Shown in pieces: positions 8,529 through 17,335 of a DNA stretch of 64,000 nucleotides. Source of the stretch: Aldehydirespirator sp965203635 (lineage in GTDB: Bacteria; Actinomycetota; Acidimicrobiia; Acidimicrobiales; Aldehydirespiratoraceae); the NCBI GenBank assembly GCA_965203635.1, contig OZ241903.1, forward strand, positions 2,914,001-2,978,000, written 5' to 3'. A program made the position numbers and the translations under genes. The number at the start of each line of letters is the position of its first letter. Within the stretch, counting starts at the first letter, position 1. The notes under the pieces are model-generated. The model made no database searches and had not been told where the DNA came from. It saw only the letters and a program-made list of their open reading frames with translations.

Positions 8529-10091
8529 TCAGGCATCAATAGAGCGGGAAGCTCCGGGGTCCGGGGATTGAGCGGGCTCACGGATGGTCAGATGCTGGCG
8601 TGCCAACGACCTGACGTTGGCGCGGCGAGCCAGTAGTCGATCCTCTGGAGGCATCGCCGCTGTCTTGCGCAACGCGGCCGCGACGGCGTTGACCAGCATC
8701 TCGGAGGTCTCTGTCACTGTGGGTCCTTCGGGCACGATGGAGTCGATGAGTCCCTCGTCTCGCAGCGCCTCGACGTCGGCGGCCTGCCCCCTGACCATGT
8801 GGGCCGCCCTCTCGGTGCTGCGGAAGAGAATGGCTGAGGCAGCCTCCGGGGCGATGGGAGCCAGCCACGCATTCTCGAGGGCGATCACCGAGTCGGCAGC
8901 CACCAGGGCGATCGCTCCAGCCCCCGAGCCCTCGCCCATCAGGACTGAGACGGTGGGTATCCGCACCCCCAGGAGTTCGCGAATGAGAGAGCCGACGGAA
9001 TGGGCGAGTCCTTCGGACTCCTCGTCGATGCCCGCGCCTGCGCCCTTGGTGTCAATGAAGGACACGAGGGGCAGACCCAGTTCCTCCGCAATGGATATCG
9101 CCCGCTGCGCCTTGCGGTAGCCGCCGGGAGAGACCTCCGCCCCGCGGCCCTGTGGCCTGCGGAAGCCGACCGCGACCGCGGGCTCGCCCCCGAGACTGGT
9201 GAATCCCGCGAGCAGGTTGCGATCGTCGGAGCCGGCGCGGTCGCCGCGGATCTCTACCAGGGGCGCGCCCGATGCCGCGATCACCGATTCGATCGACGGG
9301 CGGTCTCGCGCCCTGGATCGAGTCACGCTGCGCCACGCGTCGGGCTGTCGCCGGGCCTGAGCCTCAACCGGTGCCGGAGCTGACCGGCCCGCCGGGGTCA
9401 ACGGGACCGCGACCTTGGGGCTGACGATGTCAAGCCATTCAACGATTCGCGGCGCCAGCTCGTCAGGTTGAACGATGTCGTCCACCAGTCCCCGCCGCAG
9501 ACCGGCTTCGGCGCTGATCTCGTCGCGGGGAAACGGGCGTCCGGTGACCGCCTCCACGATCCGGGGACCCGTGAGTGAGATCGAAGCACCGGGCGCAGCC
9601 CACACAAGATGGCCCTGTGTGCCCAGCGCCGCGAGGGTTCCGCCCATCGTGGGATCCATCAAGTAGCTCAGGTAGGGAAGCCCGGCCTCGCGATGCTCTG
9701 AGATGGCCGCGCCGATGGACAGCATCTTGATGAAGGCGGGCGTGCCCTCCTGCATCCGAGTCCCACCCGATTGGCAGATGCTGATGACCGGCCTTCGGGC
9801 GACCGTCGCGATCCCGAAGGCGCGGGCTACCCGTTCGGCCGCGGCGATGCCGAGCGTGCCTGCTACGAACTCGTAGTCGCTGCAGATCAACGCGACCTCA
9901 TGGCTGCCGATGGTGCCGAATCCGACTCTGGATGCCTCGGCCAGCGGGTCGTCGGCCTGGAGTTCTGCCAGCCGGGTGGCGTAGGCCTGCTTCTCGCCGA
10001 ACGCCAGCGGGTCGGCGGTCACCACTTCCTGCGACCACTCCCGAAAGGTCCCCCCGCTCAGCTCCGCCAGAAAGCTCTCAGCTCCTGTCAT
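8529..10091 (-). CDS. Fused acyl-CoA carboxylase carboxyltransferase (AccD-like plus AccA-like halves)
   Basis: 520 residues joining both carboxyltransferase halves. Residues 1-240 are AccD-like (SGGTRMQEG, then YLMDPTMGGT), without the N-terminal zinc ribbon of E. coli AccD. Residues 270-520 are AccA-like (PGGYRKA, FIDTKGAGAGID, GEGSGAGAIAL). The enzyme transfers carboxyl from biotin to acetyl-CoA or another acyl-CoA; a biotin carboxylase/BCCP partner is not adjacent. The ATG at 10091 is chosen because the next upstream start lies inside the tRNA-Leu gene. No strong ribosome site is visible. Confidence 0.85.
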   Translation of the reverse strand: MTGAESFLAELSGGTFREWSQEVVTADPLAFGEKQAYATRLAELQADDPLAEASRVGFGTIGSHEVALICSDYEFVAGTLGIAAAERVARAFGIATVARRPVISICQSGGTRMQEGTPAFIKMLSIGAAISEHREAGLPYLSYLMDPTMGGTLAALGTQGHLVWAAPGASISLTGPRIVEAVTGRPFPRDEISAEAGLRRGLVDDIVQPDELAPRIVEWLDIVSPKVAVPLTPAGRSAPAPVEAQARRQPDAWRSVTRSRARDRPSIESVIAASGAPLVEIRGDRAGSDDRNLLAGFTSLGGEPAVAVGFRRPQGRGAEVSPGGYRKAQRAISIAEELGLPLVSFIDTKGAGAGIDEESEGLAHSVGSLIRELLGVRIPTVSVLMGEGSGAGAIALVAADSVIALENAWLAPIAPEAASAILFRSTERAAHMVRGQAADVEALRDEGLIDSIVPEGPTVTETSEMLVNAVAAALRKTAAMPPEDRLLARRANVRSLARQHLTIREPAQSPDPGASRSIDA

Positions 10092-10135
10092 CGAAGCGGA
10101 CGGTACTCGTTGTCCCTTCGGGTTGTAGTTATGGG

Positions 10136-10220
10136 TGCCCGGGGTGGGACTCGAACCCACATGTCCGTTGGGACAGCCCGTTTTAAGCGGGCCGCGTCTG
10201 CCAGTTGCGCCACCCGGGCA
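10136..10220 (-). tRNA. tRNA-Leu (anticodon TAA)
   Basis: 85 nt folding as a class II tRNA. The acceptor pairs TGCCCGG with CCGGGCA, the anticodon stem GCCCG/CGGGC encloses loop CTTAAAA, a long variable arm pairs TGTCC with GGACA, and the T arm is GTGGG-TTCGAGT-CCCAC. The anticodon TAA reads UUA, a rare codon in such GC-rich DNA. The 3' CCA is not encoded. Confidence 0.95.
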
Positions 10221-10267
10221 CGCCCGCCACGGTAGTCCGTGGTCGGTCGTCTCCCAGCCCGGACGAG

Positions 10268-10675
10268 TCAGGCTGCGGCGGCCTTGTCGGATTGAAGCGG
10301 CTCCGCTGGGAGGGGTTCAGGGGCTTCGTTCCTCAAGATGAGTTCACCGGCATCCGCATCTCCGTCGACGGCCAGCCACAGGGCGGACCTCACCAGGTCG
10401 GCCCGGGCGCCGTCGAGATAGTTGGCCACCACGATCCCCTCGATCATGTCGGACAGGACCGCTCCGCGGGGCCGGTCCCCGAGACGGATCGACACCACCG
10501 GCGACCCCTTGCGGCGGCGGATGGACCGGTGGAGGTCGGGGCGGGACGGCGGGCTGGCGAAGACGGGCACTACCAGGCCGCGCAGGTGGGACGCCCGTGC
10601 GAGCGAGCGGGCTGCGGCGCCGAAGTCAAGCGATGTCATTCCCACGAGAACTATGGTCGCGCCGGGGTGTGACAC
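10268..10675 (-). CDS. Hypothetical protein, alpha/beta
   Basis: 135 residues with GTG at 10675; no family recognised. The start GATIVLVGMTSLDFG looks like a buried strand followed by a helix. A conserved-looking middle (SPVVSIRLGDRPRGAVLSDMIEGIVV) follows and the tail is Ala/Pro-rich. An ATG at 10714 would overlap the divergent start at 10713 by two bases, and ATG 10639 would give a shorter form, so the start is uncertain. It sits between tRNA-Leu and the divergent RecB-like nuclease gene. Confidence 0.5.
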   Translation of the reverse strand: MSHPGATIVLVGMTSLDFGAAARSLARASHLRGLVVPVFASPPSRPDLHRSIRRRKGSPVVSIRLGDRPRGAVLSDMIEGIVVANYLDGARADLVRSALWLAVDGDADAGELILRNEAPEPLPAEPLQSDKAAAA

Positions 10676-10712
10676 CGCCCGGAACCCAGCCCAGGAGCCG
10701 GCCCTCAACGCC

Positions 10713-11669
10713 ATGCACGCAGCCGACTACAACCCGGCCCAGCAGGAGGTCGTGAGCCTGCTCGGAGCCCCTAGGGGCGACCGTCCCACCTTCGACGCGG
10801 GCTTGCGCGACGAGTTGCGAGACCTGCTGGAAGAGCGCCTGGAACCGCTGGTGTCCACCATCGAGTCAGACCGGTTCGACGACGATGTCCTCTACCTGAG
10901 CAAGTACATGCTCACCCAGGCTCTCGGATGCGAACGGAAGTTCATGGCCGAGCTGGCAGAGCCGTTCCAATGGTCCATCCCCACCGCCCGGGGCACGGTC
11001 ACCCACAAGGCGATCGAGCTGTCGGTGCACTGGCGGGGCGAGGCATCGCCGCTGGAGCTGGTCGACGAGGCCATGGCCCGCCTCCAGAACGCCGACAAGA
11101 GCATCGCCGACTACCTGGAGCGCTGCGACGAGACCGAGCGGGCCGAGCTGCGGGCCGACGCCGGATCGGCCATGACCCAGTTCCTGGAGTGCTTCCCCCC
11201 GCTCAAGCCGCAATGGAGGCCGACGACGGACAGCCCGACACGAGCCGAGCTGCACGGAGGGCTGGTCGTGCTGTCGGGCAAGCCGGACCTCACGCTCGGC
11301 CAGCCCGAAGGAGCGGTGGCCGGCAAGGTCATCATCGACTTCAAGACGGGCCGGTTCTCACCCGCCCACCGCGAGGACCTGCGCTTCTACGCGCTCCTCG
11401 AGTCCCTGCGCATCCTGCCGCCCCGGCTGCTGGCCACCTACTACCTCGACCAGGGCCGGTTCCACCCCGAGGAGGTCACCCGCGACCTGCTGCTGTCGGC
11501 AGCCGAGCGGGTCATCGACGGCGCACACCGATACGTAGAGCTCGTGTCCCGTCACCGCCTGCCCACCGTGTCACCCGGTCCGGCCTGCCGGTGGTGCCCG
11601 GTCCAGCTGGACTGCGACGAGGGAACCGAGTACCTGGAGTCGTCTGTAGACGCCGGGTGGGAAACGTAG
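10713..11669 (+). CDS. PD-(D/E)XK nuclease family protein with Fe-S cluster cysteines (RecB/Cas4-like)
   Basis: 318 residues. The nuclease core shows GKPDLTLG (catalytic Asp) and VIIDFKTG (D-x-K). A Cys in LGCERKF near the N-terminal third and C-x2-C-x5-C in CRWCPVQLDC near the C-terminus match the four cysteines that hold a 4Fe-4S cluster in RecB/AddB/Cas4-type exonucleases. No helicase domain or cas gene is nearby, so it is a stand-alone nuclease, probably in DNA repair. The ATG at 10713 lies 37 bp from the divergent GTG at 10675. Confidence 0.75.
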   Translation: MHAADYNPAQQEVVSLLGAPRGDRPTFDAGLRDELRDLLEERLEPLVSTIESDRFDDDVLYLSKYMLTQALGCERKFMAELAEPFQWSIPTARGTVTHKAIELSVHWRGEASPLELVDEAMARLQNADKSIADYLERCDETERAELRADAGSAMTQFLECFPPLKPQWRPTTDSPTRAELHGGLVVLSGKPDLTLGQPEGAVAGKVIIDFKTGRFSPAHREDLRFYALLESLRILPPRLLATYYLDQGRFHPEEVTRDLLLSAAERVIDGAHRYVELVSRHRLPTVSPGPACRWCPVQLDCDEGTEYLESSVDAGWET

Positions 11670-11706
11670 TCAGGCGGTCGGGCCTCGGCGTGAAGGTCGC
11701 CATGGC

Positions 11707-13044
11707 CTATGTCCTCGGATGCGGCCGGCGGGGCGGTGCCGGGGTCGTCGGGTGGATCTCGGGCGCCACCTGCGGAGAGTACTCTCCGACCTCGATGTCC
11801 AGCTGTCCCAACCAGCCCCTGACGTGGAGCACGGCCGTCCCGGCCAGCAGCAGAGCGCCGTAGAGGCCGAAGGCGGGTCGAGCGCCGATCGCCTCGATCA
11901 ACTGGCCCAACGCAAGCTGTCCGAGAGGGTTGGAAGACATCAGCACCATCACGTACAGCGACATCACCTGAGTCCTGCGTTCCTCGTCCACCTGGAGCTG
12001 CACCGCGGTGTTCAGCGCGCTCGCCGACGCGAGATGGGCTGCCCCAATCACCGCCAGCGGCACCAGATACACCATGAAAGTGGGGGCCACCGCCAGCGCT
12101 AGGACGGCCGAGCCGTAGACGACGAGTGCGACCCTCTGGATCTTCGACCGCGACACCCGCCCACCCAGAGACGCCACCATGGGCGCGGCCACTACCGCGC
12201 CCACCCCGAGCATGGTGAGCATGAGTCCGAACCCGCCCGGCCCCCGATCGAACACATCCTCGGCGAAGACGACGGTGAGCATCTGGATCGGCAGCCCGAC
12301 CGCACCGATGAGCGAGACCGTGACGAAAGCGACCACCAGACCGCGGCGGGCCCTCACGTACCGGGCCACGGCCAGCGTGTTGCGGATCACCCTCATGCTC
12401 GGAGTCCCGGCCAACACAGCCTGTCCGGACTGGACGCATGCCAACGCGAACACCACTACCAGAGCTCCGGCCGCGCTGATCCAGAACGCCACCGCCGGAC
12501 CGGCCGCAGCCACGGTGATGCCCCCCAGCATCGGGCCGACCAGCCGGGAGCTGTTGAACTGAGCGGAGTTCAGCGTCACCGCGTTGAGGAGGAGGTCCCT
12601 GGGCACCAGCTCGCTCACGAAGGACTGCCACACGGGCAGGTTCAAGCCTCCGCCCAGCCCCGAAGCCGCCGCCAGCGCCACGTAGGCGGCCGGGGAGCGC
12701 ACACCCTGGGTCCACGCCAGGGCCATGGCCACCGCGACCAGGCCCATGAAGGCTTGCGTGACCATCAGGATCCGGCGCCTCGGATAGTGGTCGGCCACCA
12801 TCCCCGCAACCGGCGCGACCACCGCCATCGCCGTGAACTGGGCGAACCCCGCGAAGCCGACCCAGCCCGGACTTCGGGTCAGGTCCCATACGACCGCGGG
12901 CAGGGCCACGTACTGGAACCACCGTGCCGAATTGGTCGTAAGCCCGCCGAACCAGAAGTAGCGGAAGCTGCGATGGCCGAAGGAGGCGAACGCAGCAGGC
13001 GGCACCGGGGCACCGTACCGCCGCGGGCGCGCCGCCACGGGCAT
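11707..13044 (-). CDS. MFS transporter (EntS-like MFS_3 family)
   Basis: 445 residues with about 12 membrane segments and the MFS loop ADHYPRRR between helices 2 and 3. Overall pattern matches the enterobactin-exporter-like MFS_3 group, proton-driven exporters of small molecules. The start is uncertain: ATG 13044 lies inside the 38-bp repeat array, while an in-frame GTG about 14 codons later would give VPPAAFASFGHRSFRYFW. Earlier in-frame starts are repeat-derived and should be ignored. The cargo is unknown. Confidence 0.8.
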   Translation of the reverse strand: MPVAARPRRYGAPVPPAAFASFGHRSFRYFWFGGLTTNSARWFQYVALPAVVWDLTRSPGWVGFAGFAQFTAMAVVAPVAGMVADHYPRRRILMVTQAFMGLVAVAMALAWTQGVRSPAAYVALAAASGLGGGLNLPVWQSFVSELVPRDLLLNAVTLNSAQFNSSRLVGPMLGGITVAAAGPAVAFWISAAGALVVVFALACVQSGQAVLAGTPSMRVIRNTLAVARYVRARRGLVVAFVTVSLIGAVGLPIQMLTVVFAEDVFDRGPGGFGLMLTMLGVGAVVAAPMVASLGGRVSRSKIQRVALVVYGSAVLALAVAPTFMVYLVPLAVIGAAHLASASALNTAVQLQVDEERRTQVMSLYVMVLMSSNPLGQLALGQLIEAIGARPAFGLYGALLLAGTAVLHVRGWLGQLDIEVGEYSPQVAPEIHPTTPAPPRRPHPRT

Positions 13045-13109
13045 CGGGCACCGTACCGCCGCGGGCGCGCCGCCACGGGCATCGGGCACCACACCGCCGC
13101 GGGCGCGCC
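13011..13109. repeat. 38-bp tandem repeat, 2.6 copies, in a divergent promoter region
   Basis: Copies at 13011-13048 and 13049-13086 are identical, and a third (13087-13109) is truncated with CACCACACCG in place of CACCGTACCG. Each holds GCCGCGGGC and GGCGCGCC-type palindromic cores. The array overlaps the possible N-terminus of the MFS gene and ends just before the -10 (CATACT, 13109-13114) of the gene at 13122. The length of 38 is not a multiple of three. Confidence 0.85.
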
Positions 13110-13121
13110 ATACTGCGGCCC

Positions 13122-13883
13122 ATGTCCTACGTGATGATCGACACCTCAGACGGCGTGGCCCAGCTCACGCTCAACGACCCCGGCAAGCGCAACGCGATCA
13201 ACCAGGCCATGAACGACGAACTCGTCGCCGCCCTGGACGAGCTCGAGCCCGACCCGGCCATCGGCGCGCTGGTGGTGACCGGCGCGGGCAGGGGCTTCTG
13301 CGCGGGAGCCGACCTGGACGACCTGCTGGCTGCGAAGTCCACCGGCATAACCCGCATCTACGAGGGGTTCCTGCGGGTGGCCCACTCGCCGCTGGCCACC
13401 GTGGCCGCGGTCAACGGCGCCGCGGTGGGCGCGGGCATGAACATGGTGCTGGCCTGCGACATCGTGCTGGCCGGGCGCCGCTACGCCCGCTTCGACTCGC
13501 GCTTCCTGCAGATCGGCATACATCCCGGCGGAGGCCACACCTGGCGCCTCCGGCACGTGACCGACCGCACCACCGCCATGGCGATGGTGGTGTTCGGCGA
13601 GGTCCTGGCGGCCGACGAGGCGCAGCGCACCGGGCTGGCGTGGGAGGTCGTCGACGACGAAGCCCTGCTGGCCCGGGCCCACGAGCTGGCCGCCCGGGCC
13701 GCGGCCCAGCCCAAGGAACTGGTGGCCCGGACCAAGGCCACGATCCTGTCCCTGGACGAGATCGCAGACTCGGCCGCCGCGGTCGACCACGAGCTGCATC
13801 CCCAGCTGTGGTCCATGGACCAGCCCGCCTTCACGGACCTCGTACGCAGGCTCCAGTCGCAGATCGCCTCAGGGAGGTCCTAA
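13122..13883 (+). CDS. Enoyl-CoA hydratase/isomerase (crotonase) family protein, non-canonical active site
   Basis: 253 residues of crotonase fold. The oxyanion-hole segments GRGFCAGADL (about 60-70) and VNGAAVGAG (about 100-108) are present, so a CoA thioester should bind. By hand alignment, both catalytic glutamates of rat crotonase (144 and 164) are replaced: the region reads DSRFLQIGIHPGGGHTW and then TTAMAMVVFGE, with Phe and Ala at these positions. It is therefore unlikely to be a normal hydratase. The CATACT hexamer ends 7 nt before the ATG, suggesting a leaderless mRNA. Pyruvate carboxylase follows 41 bp on. Confidence 0.85.
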   Translation: MSYVMIDTSDGVAQLTLNDPGKRNAINQAMNDELVAALDELEPDPAIGALVVTGAGRGFCAGADLDDLLAAKSTGITRIYEGFLRVAHSPLATVAAVNGAAVGAGMNMVLACDIVLAGRRYARFDSRFLQIGIHPGGGHTWRLRHVTDRTTAMAMVVFGEVLAADEAQRTGLAWEVVDDEALLARAHELAARAAAQPKELVARTKATILSLDEIADSAAAVDHELHPQLWSMDQPAFTDLVRRLQSQIASGRS

Positions 13884-13924
13884 CCGCGGGAATCGACTGT
13901 CAGCCCGGATGTAATCTCGACCGC

Positions 13925-16900
13925 ATGGAGAAGCTCCTGGTCGCCAACCGCGGTGAGATAGCCATCCGAGCCTTCCGGGCCGCGACCCAGCTGGGCATCA
14001 GGACCGTCGCCATCCTCCCCATCGAGGAGGAGCGCAGCGGTGCGCTCCATCGCATCAAGGCCGACGAGGCCTACGTGATCGGCGAGCCCGGCCGTCCCGT
14101 CAGGGCCTACCTCGACCATCAAGCCATCGTGGCCAAGGCGGTGGAGGTCGGCGCGGACGCCGTGTACCCCGGCTACGGCTTCCTGTCCGAGAGTCCCGAC
14201 CTCGCCGAGGCCTGCACCCAGGCCGGGGTGACCTTCGTCGGGCCCAGCGCGGCGGTGCTCAGGCTGACCGGCAACAAGATGCGGGCCCGGCAGGCCGCCG
14301 AGGATGCCGGGCTGCCGGTGCTGCGCCAGTCCCCGCCGGTCGACGATCCCGCCGAGGCCGAGGCCCATGCGGCCGGCATCGGCTTCCCGCTGTTCGTGAA
14401 GGCCTCCTCCGGCGGGGGCGGCCGGGGGATGCGCCGGGTCGAGAGCCCCTCCGGTCTGGTCGAGGCGGTCGAGGCGGCCCAGCGCGAGGCCGGCAGCGCC
14501 TTCGGGGACTCCACCGTCTTCCTTGAGGAGGCCATGACCGGCGTCCGCCACATCGAGGCCCAGGTGCTGGCCGACACGGCGGGCAACGTCGTCCACCTCT
14601 ACGAACGCGACTGCTCGGTCCAGCGCCGCTTCCAGAAGGTGGTCGAGATGGCGCCGGCGCGGGATCTGGACGCCACCGTGCGCGACAGCCTGCTGGCCGA
14701 TGCGGTCCGCTTCGCGTCCTCCATCGGATACGCCAACGCCGGCACGGTGGAGTTCCTCGTGGACGGCACCGGCCGCTACGTCTTCATCGAGATGAACCCC
14801 CGGATCCAGGTGGAGCACACGGTGACCGAGGAGGTCACCGACGTCGACCTGGTCGAATCGCAGCTGCTGATCGCCTCCGGGGCCACGCTGCCGGAGCTGG
14901 GACTCACCCAGGACGCGATCAGCCTGAGGGGCTTCGCCCTGCAGTGCCGGGTGACCGCTGAGGACCCCTCCAACGACTTCCGTCCCGACACCGGCAGGAT
15001 CGTGGCCTACCGGCCGGCCAGCGGGGCCGGGGTCCGCCTCGACGGCTGCGTCTACCAGGGCGTGGAGATAACCCCCCACTTCGACTCCATGATCGAGAAG
15101 GTCACCTGCCGGGGCAAGGACTTCTCCACCGTGGTGCGCCGAATGCAGCGCACGCTGGCCGAGTACCGGGTGCGGGGGGTGTCCACCAACCAGCCCTACC
15201 TGCAGGCCATCCTGGCCGACGACCAGTTCCGGGACGGTCCGGTCACCACCAGCTTCATCGACGACCGCCCCGAGCTGACCGCGGCGTCGGTGGGGGCCAA
15301 CCGGGCCACCCGGCTGCTGCGCTACCTGGCCGACGTGACCGTTCACCTCCCCCACGGGCCGGCACCCACCAGGGTCGGTCCGTCGACCAAGCTGCCGGTG
15401 CCGCGGACCGGCCGCCCGCCGGCCGGGTCGCGCCAGCGCCTGCTGGAGCTCGGGCCCGAGAGGTTCGCGGCCGAGCTGCGGGCGGCCGGACCGGTGCAGG
15501 TGACCGACACGACGCTGCGGGACGCCCACCAGTCGATCCTCGCCACCCGGCTTCGCACCATCGACCTTGTGGCCGGTGCCCGCGAGATGGCCCACACCAT
15601 GCCGCAGTTGCTGAGCATGGAGTGCTGGGGAGGGGCCACCTTCGACGTGGCCCTGCGGTTCCTGCACGAGGATCCGTGGGAGCGGCTGGCCCGCATCCGC
15701 GAGGCGGCGCCCAACATCTGCACCCAGATGCTGCTGCGCGGCCGCAACACGGTCGGCTACTCGCCCTACCCGGACTCGGTAGCGGGCCATTTCGTGGCCG
15801 AGGCGACCAAGACCGGGATGGACATCTTCCGAGTCTTCGACGCCTTCAACTCCATCGACCAGATGCGCCCGGCCATCAGCGCCGTGCTCGAGGCCGGGGC
15901 CATCGCCGAGGGGACGATCTGCTACTCGGGCAACCTGTCCAACCCGGCCGAGGACCTGTACACTCTCGACTACTACTTGAGGGTGGCGGAGGAGCTGGTC
16001 GAGGCCGGCGTGCACATCCTGTGCATCAAGGACATGGCCGGACTGCTGCGAGCCGGCGCAGCCACGACGCTGGTGACCGCGCTGAGGGAGCGCTTCGACC
16101 AGCCCGTGCATCTGCACACCCACGACACCGGCGGGGGCCAGCTCGCCACCTATATGGCCGCCGTCGAGGCCGGGGTGGACGCGGTGGACGCGTCCGCTCC
16201 TCCCCTGTCCGGGATGACCTCCCAACCGTCGATCGCCTCGGTGGTGGCCATGACCAACGACGCCGAGCGGGCCACCGGCCTCAGCCTCGACGCCATCGGG
16301 GACCTCGAGCCCTACTGGGAGGCGGTGCGCCGGGTGTACGCCCCCTTCGAGGCTGGTCTTCAGTCGCCGACCGGCACCGTCTACCGCCACGAGATCCCCG
16401 GCGGGCAGCTCTCGAACCTGCGGGCCCAGGCCCGGGCCCTGGGCCTGGGGCACCGCTTCGAGGAGGTGGAGAGGCTCTACGCGGCCTGCAACGAGCTCCT
16501 CGGGAGGCCCGTCAAGGTCACACCGTCGTCCAAGGTGGTAGGCGATCTGGCCCTGCACCTGGTGGCCTCGGGCGTCTCGCCGGAGCAACTGCTGGAGGAC
16601 CCGGCCAGCGTCGACCTCCCCGACAGCGTCATCGGGTTCCTCCACGGAGAGCTGGGCACGCCGCCGGGCGGGTTCCCCGAGCCCTTCCGCTCCAGGGCCA
16701 CCGAGGGCCGGTCGTGGGCACCGACCCACAAGGACCTCACTGAAGCCGACATCGAGGGTCTGGCCCGCGACCGGCGCAACACGCTCAACCGGCTGCTGTT
16801 CCCCACGGTGTCGGCGTCGCAGGCCGAGAAGACGGACCGCTACGGCGACCTCTCGGTGCTGCCGTCGCTGCTGTTCTGGTACGGCCTCGATCCCCATTCC

Positions 16901-17335
16901 GAGGACACCGCCGTCGTGCTGGGCCGGGGCGTGCGGCTTCTGCTGGGACTCCGCTCGATCAGCGAGCCCAACGACGAGGGCATCCGCATCGTCGGCTTCC
17001 GGGTGAACGGCCAGCCCCGCGACATCGACACCCTCGACCGCACCGTGGCCTCAGACCGCCCCGAGCACGCCCGGGCCGACCCGACCAGGCCGGGCCATGT
17101 GGCCGCGCCGTTCCGGGGAGCCGTCAATGTGTCGGTGGCGGTCGGCGACCAGGTCGCGGCGGGCGACACGGTGGCGGTGATCGAAGCCATGAAGATGGAG
17201 TCGTCGATCTCGGCGCCGGTGGCGGGCACGATCGAGTCCATCGCGGCCGCGCCGGGCGCCCTGCTCGAGCCCGGGGACCTGATCCTCGAGATCCGCCCCG
17301 CGGGCCGCGCCGCCAGCCCCGAAGCCGCCAGCTAG
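13925..17335 (+). CDS. pyc: Pyruvate carboxylase
   Basis: 1136 residues, the usual length of the single-chain enzyme, making oxaloacetate from pyruvate, bicarbonate and ATP. Biotin carboxylase comes first (1-450; LLVANRGEIA, ATP-grasp KASSGGGGRGMR). Carboxyltransferase follows at about 520-800 (DTTLRDAHQS, ECWGGATFD, LHTHDTGG), then the conserved tail and a C-terminal biotinyl domain with AMKMES and biotinyl Lys1090. The ATG at 13925 follows TAATCT by seven bases, so a leaderless transcript is likely. Its stop shares the CTAG at 17332-17335 with the convergent GNAT gene. Confidence 0.97.
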   Translation: MEKLLVANRGEIAIRAFRAATQLGIRTVAILPIEEERSGALHRIKADEAYVIGEPGRPVRAYLDHQAIVAKAVEVGADAVYPGYGFLSESPDLAEACTQAGVTFVGPSAAVLRLTGNKMRARQAAEDAGLPVLRQSPPVDDPAEAEAHAAGIGFPLFVKASSGGGGRGMRRVESPSGLVEAVEAAQREAGSAFGDSTVFLEEAMTGVRHIEAQVLADTAGNVVHLYERDCSVQRRFQKVVEMAPARDLDATVRDSLLADAVRFASSIGYANAGTVEFLVDGTGRYVFIEMNPRIQVEHTVTEEVTDVDLVESQLLIASGATLPELGLTQDAISLRGFALQCRVTAEDPSNDFRPDTGRIVAYRPASGAGVRLDGCVYQGVEITPHFDSMIEKVTCRGKDFSTVVRRMQRTLAEYRVRGVSTNQPYLQAILADDQFRDGPVTTSFIDDRPELTAASVGANRATRLLRYLADVTVHLPHGPAPTRVGPSTKLPVPRTGRPPAGSRQRLLELGPERFAAELRAAGPVQVTDTTLRDAHQSILATRLRTIDLVAGAREMAHTMPQLLSMECWGGATFDVALRFLHEDPWERLARIREAAPNICTQMLLRGRNTVGYSPYPDSVAGHFVAEATKTGMDIFRVFDAFNSIDQMRPAISAVLEAGAIAEGTICYSGNLSNPAEDLYTLDYYLRVAEELVEAGVHILCIKDMAGLLRAGAATTLVTALRERFDQPVHLHTHDTGGGQLATYMAAVEAGVDAVDASAPPLSGMTSQPSIASVVAMTNDAERATGLSLDAIGDLEPYWEAVRRVYAPFEAGLQSPTGTVYRHEIPGGQLSNLRAQARALGLGHRFEEVERLYAACNELLGRPVKVTPSSKVVGDLALHLVASGVSPEQLLEDPASVDLPDSVIGFLHGELGTPPGGFPEPFRSRATEGRSWAPTHKDLTEADIEGLARDRRNTLNRLLFPTVSASQAEKTDRYGDLSVLPSLLFWYGLDPHSEDTAVVLGRGVRLLLGLRSISEPNDEGIRIVGFRVNGQPRDIDTLDRTVASDRPEHARADPTRPGHVAAPFRGAVNVSVAVGDQVAAGDTVAVIEAMKMESSISAPVAGTIESIAAAPGALLEPGDLILEIRPAGRAASPEAAS

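Noticed and set aside
10713..11669. Cas4 of a CRISPR system
   Set aside because: Motifs fit RecB/Cas4-like nucleases in general, but no other cas gene or array is in the window.
13880..16897. 1005-codon open frame antisense to pyruvate carboxylase
   Set aside because: Its translation is Gly/Arg/His-rich with no domain, and the sense strand encodes a complete enzyme; long antisense frames are expected at this GC content.
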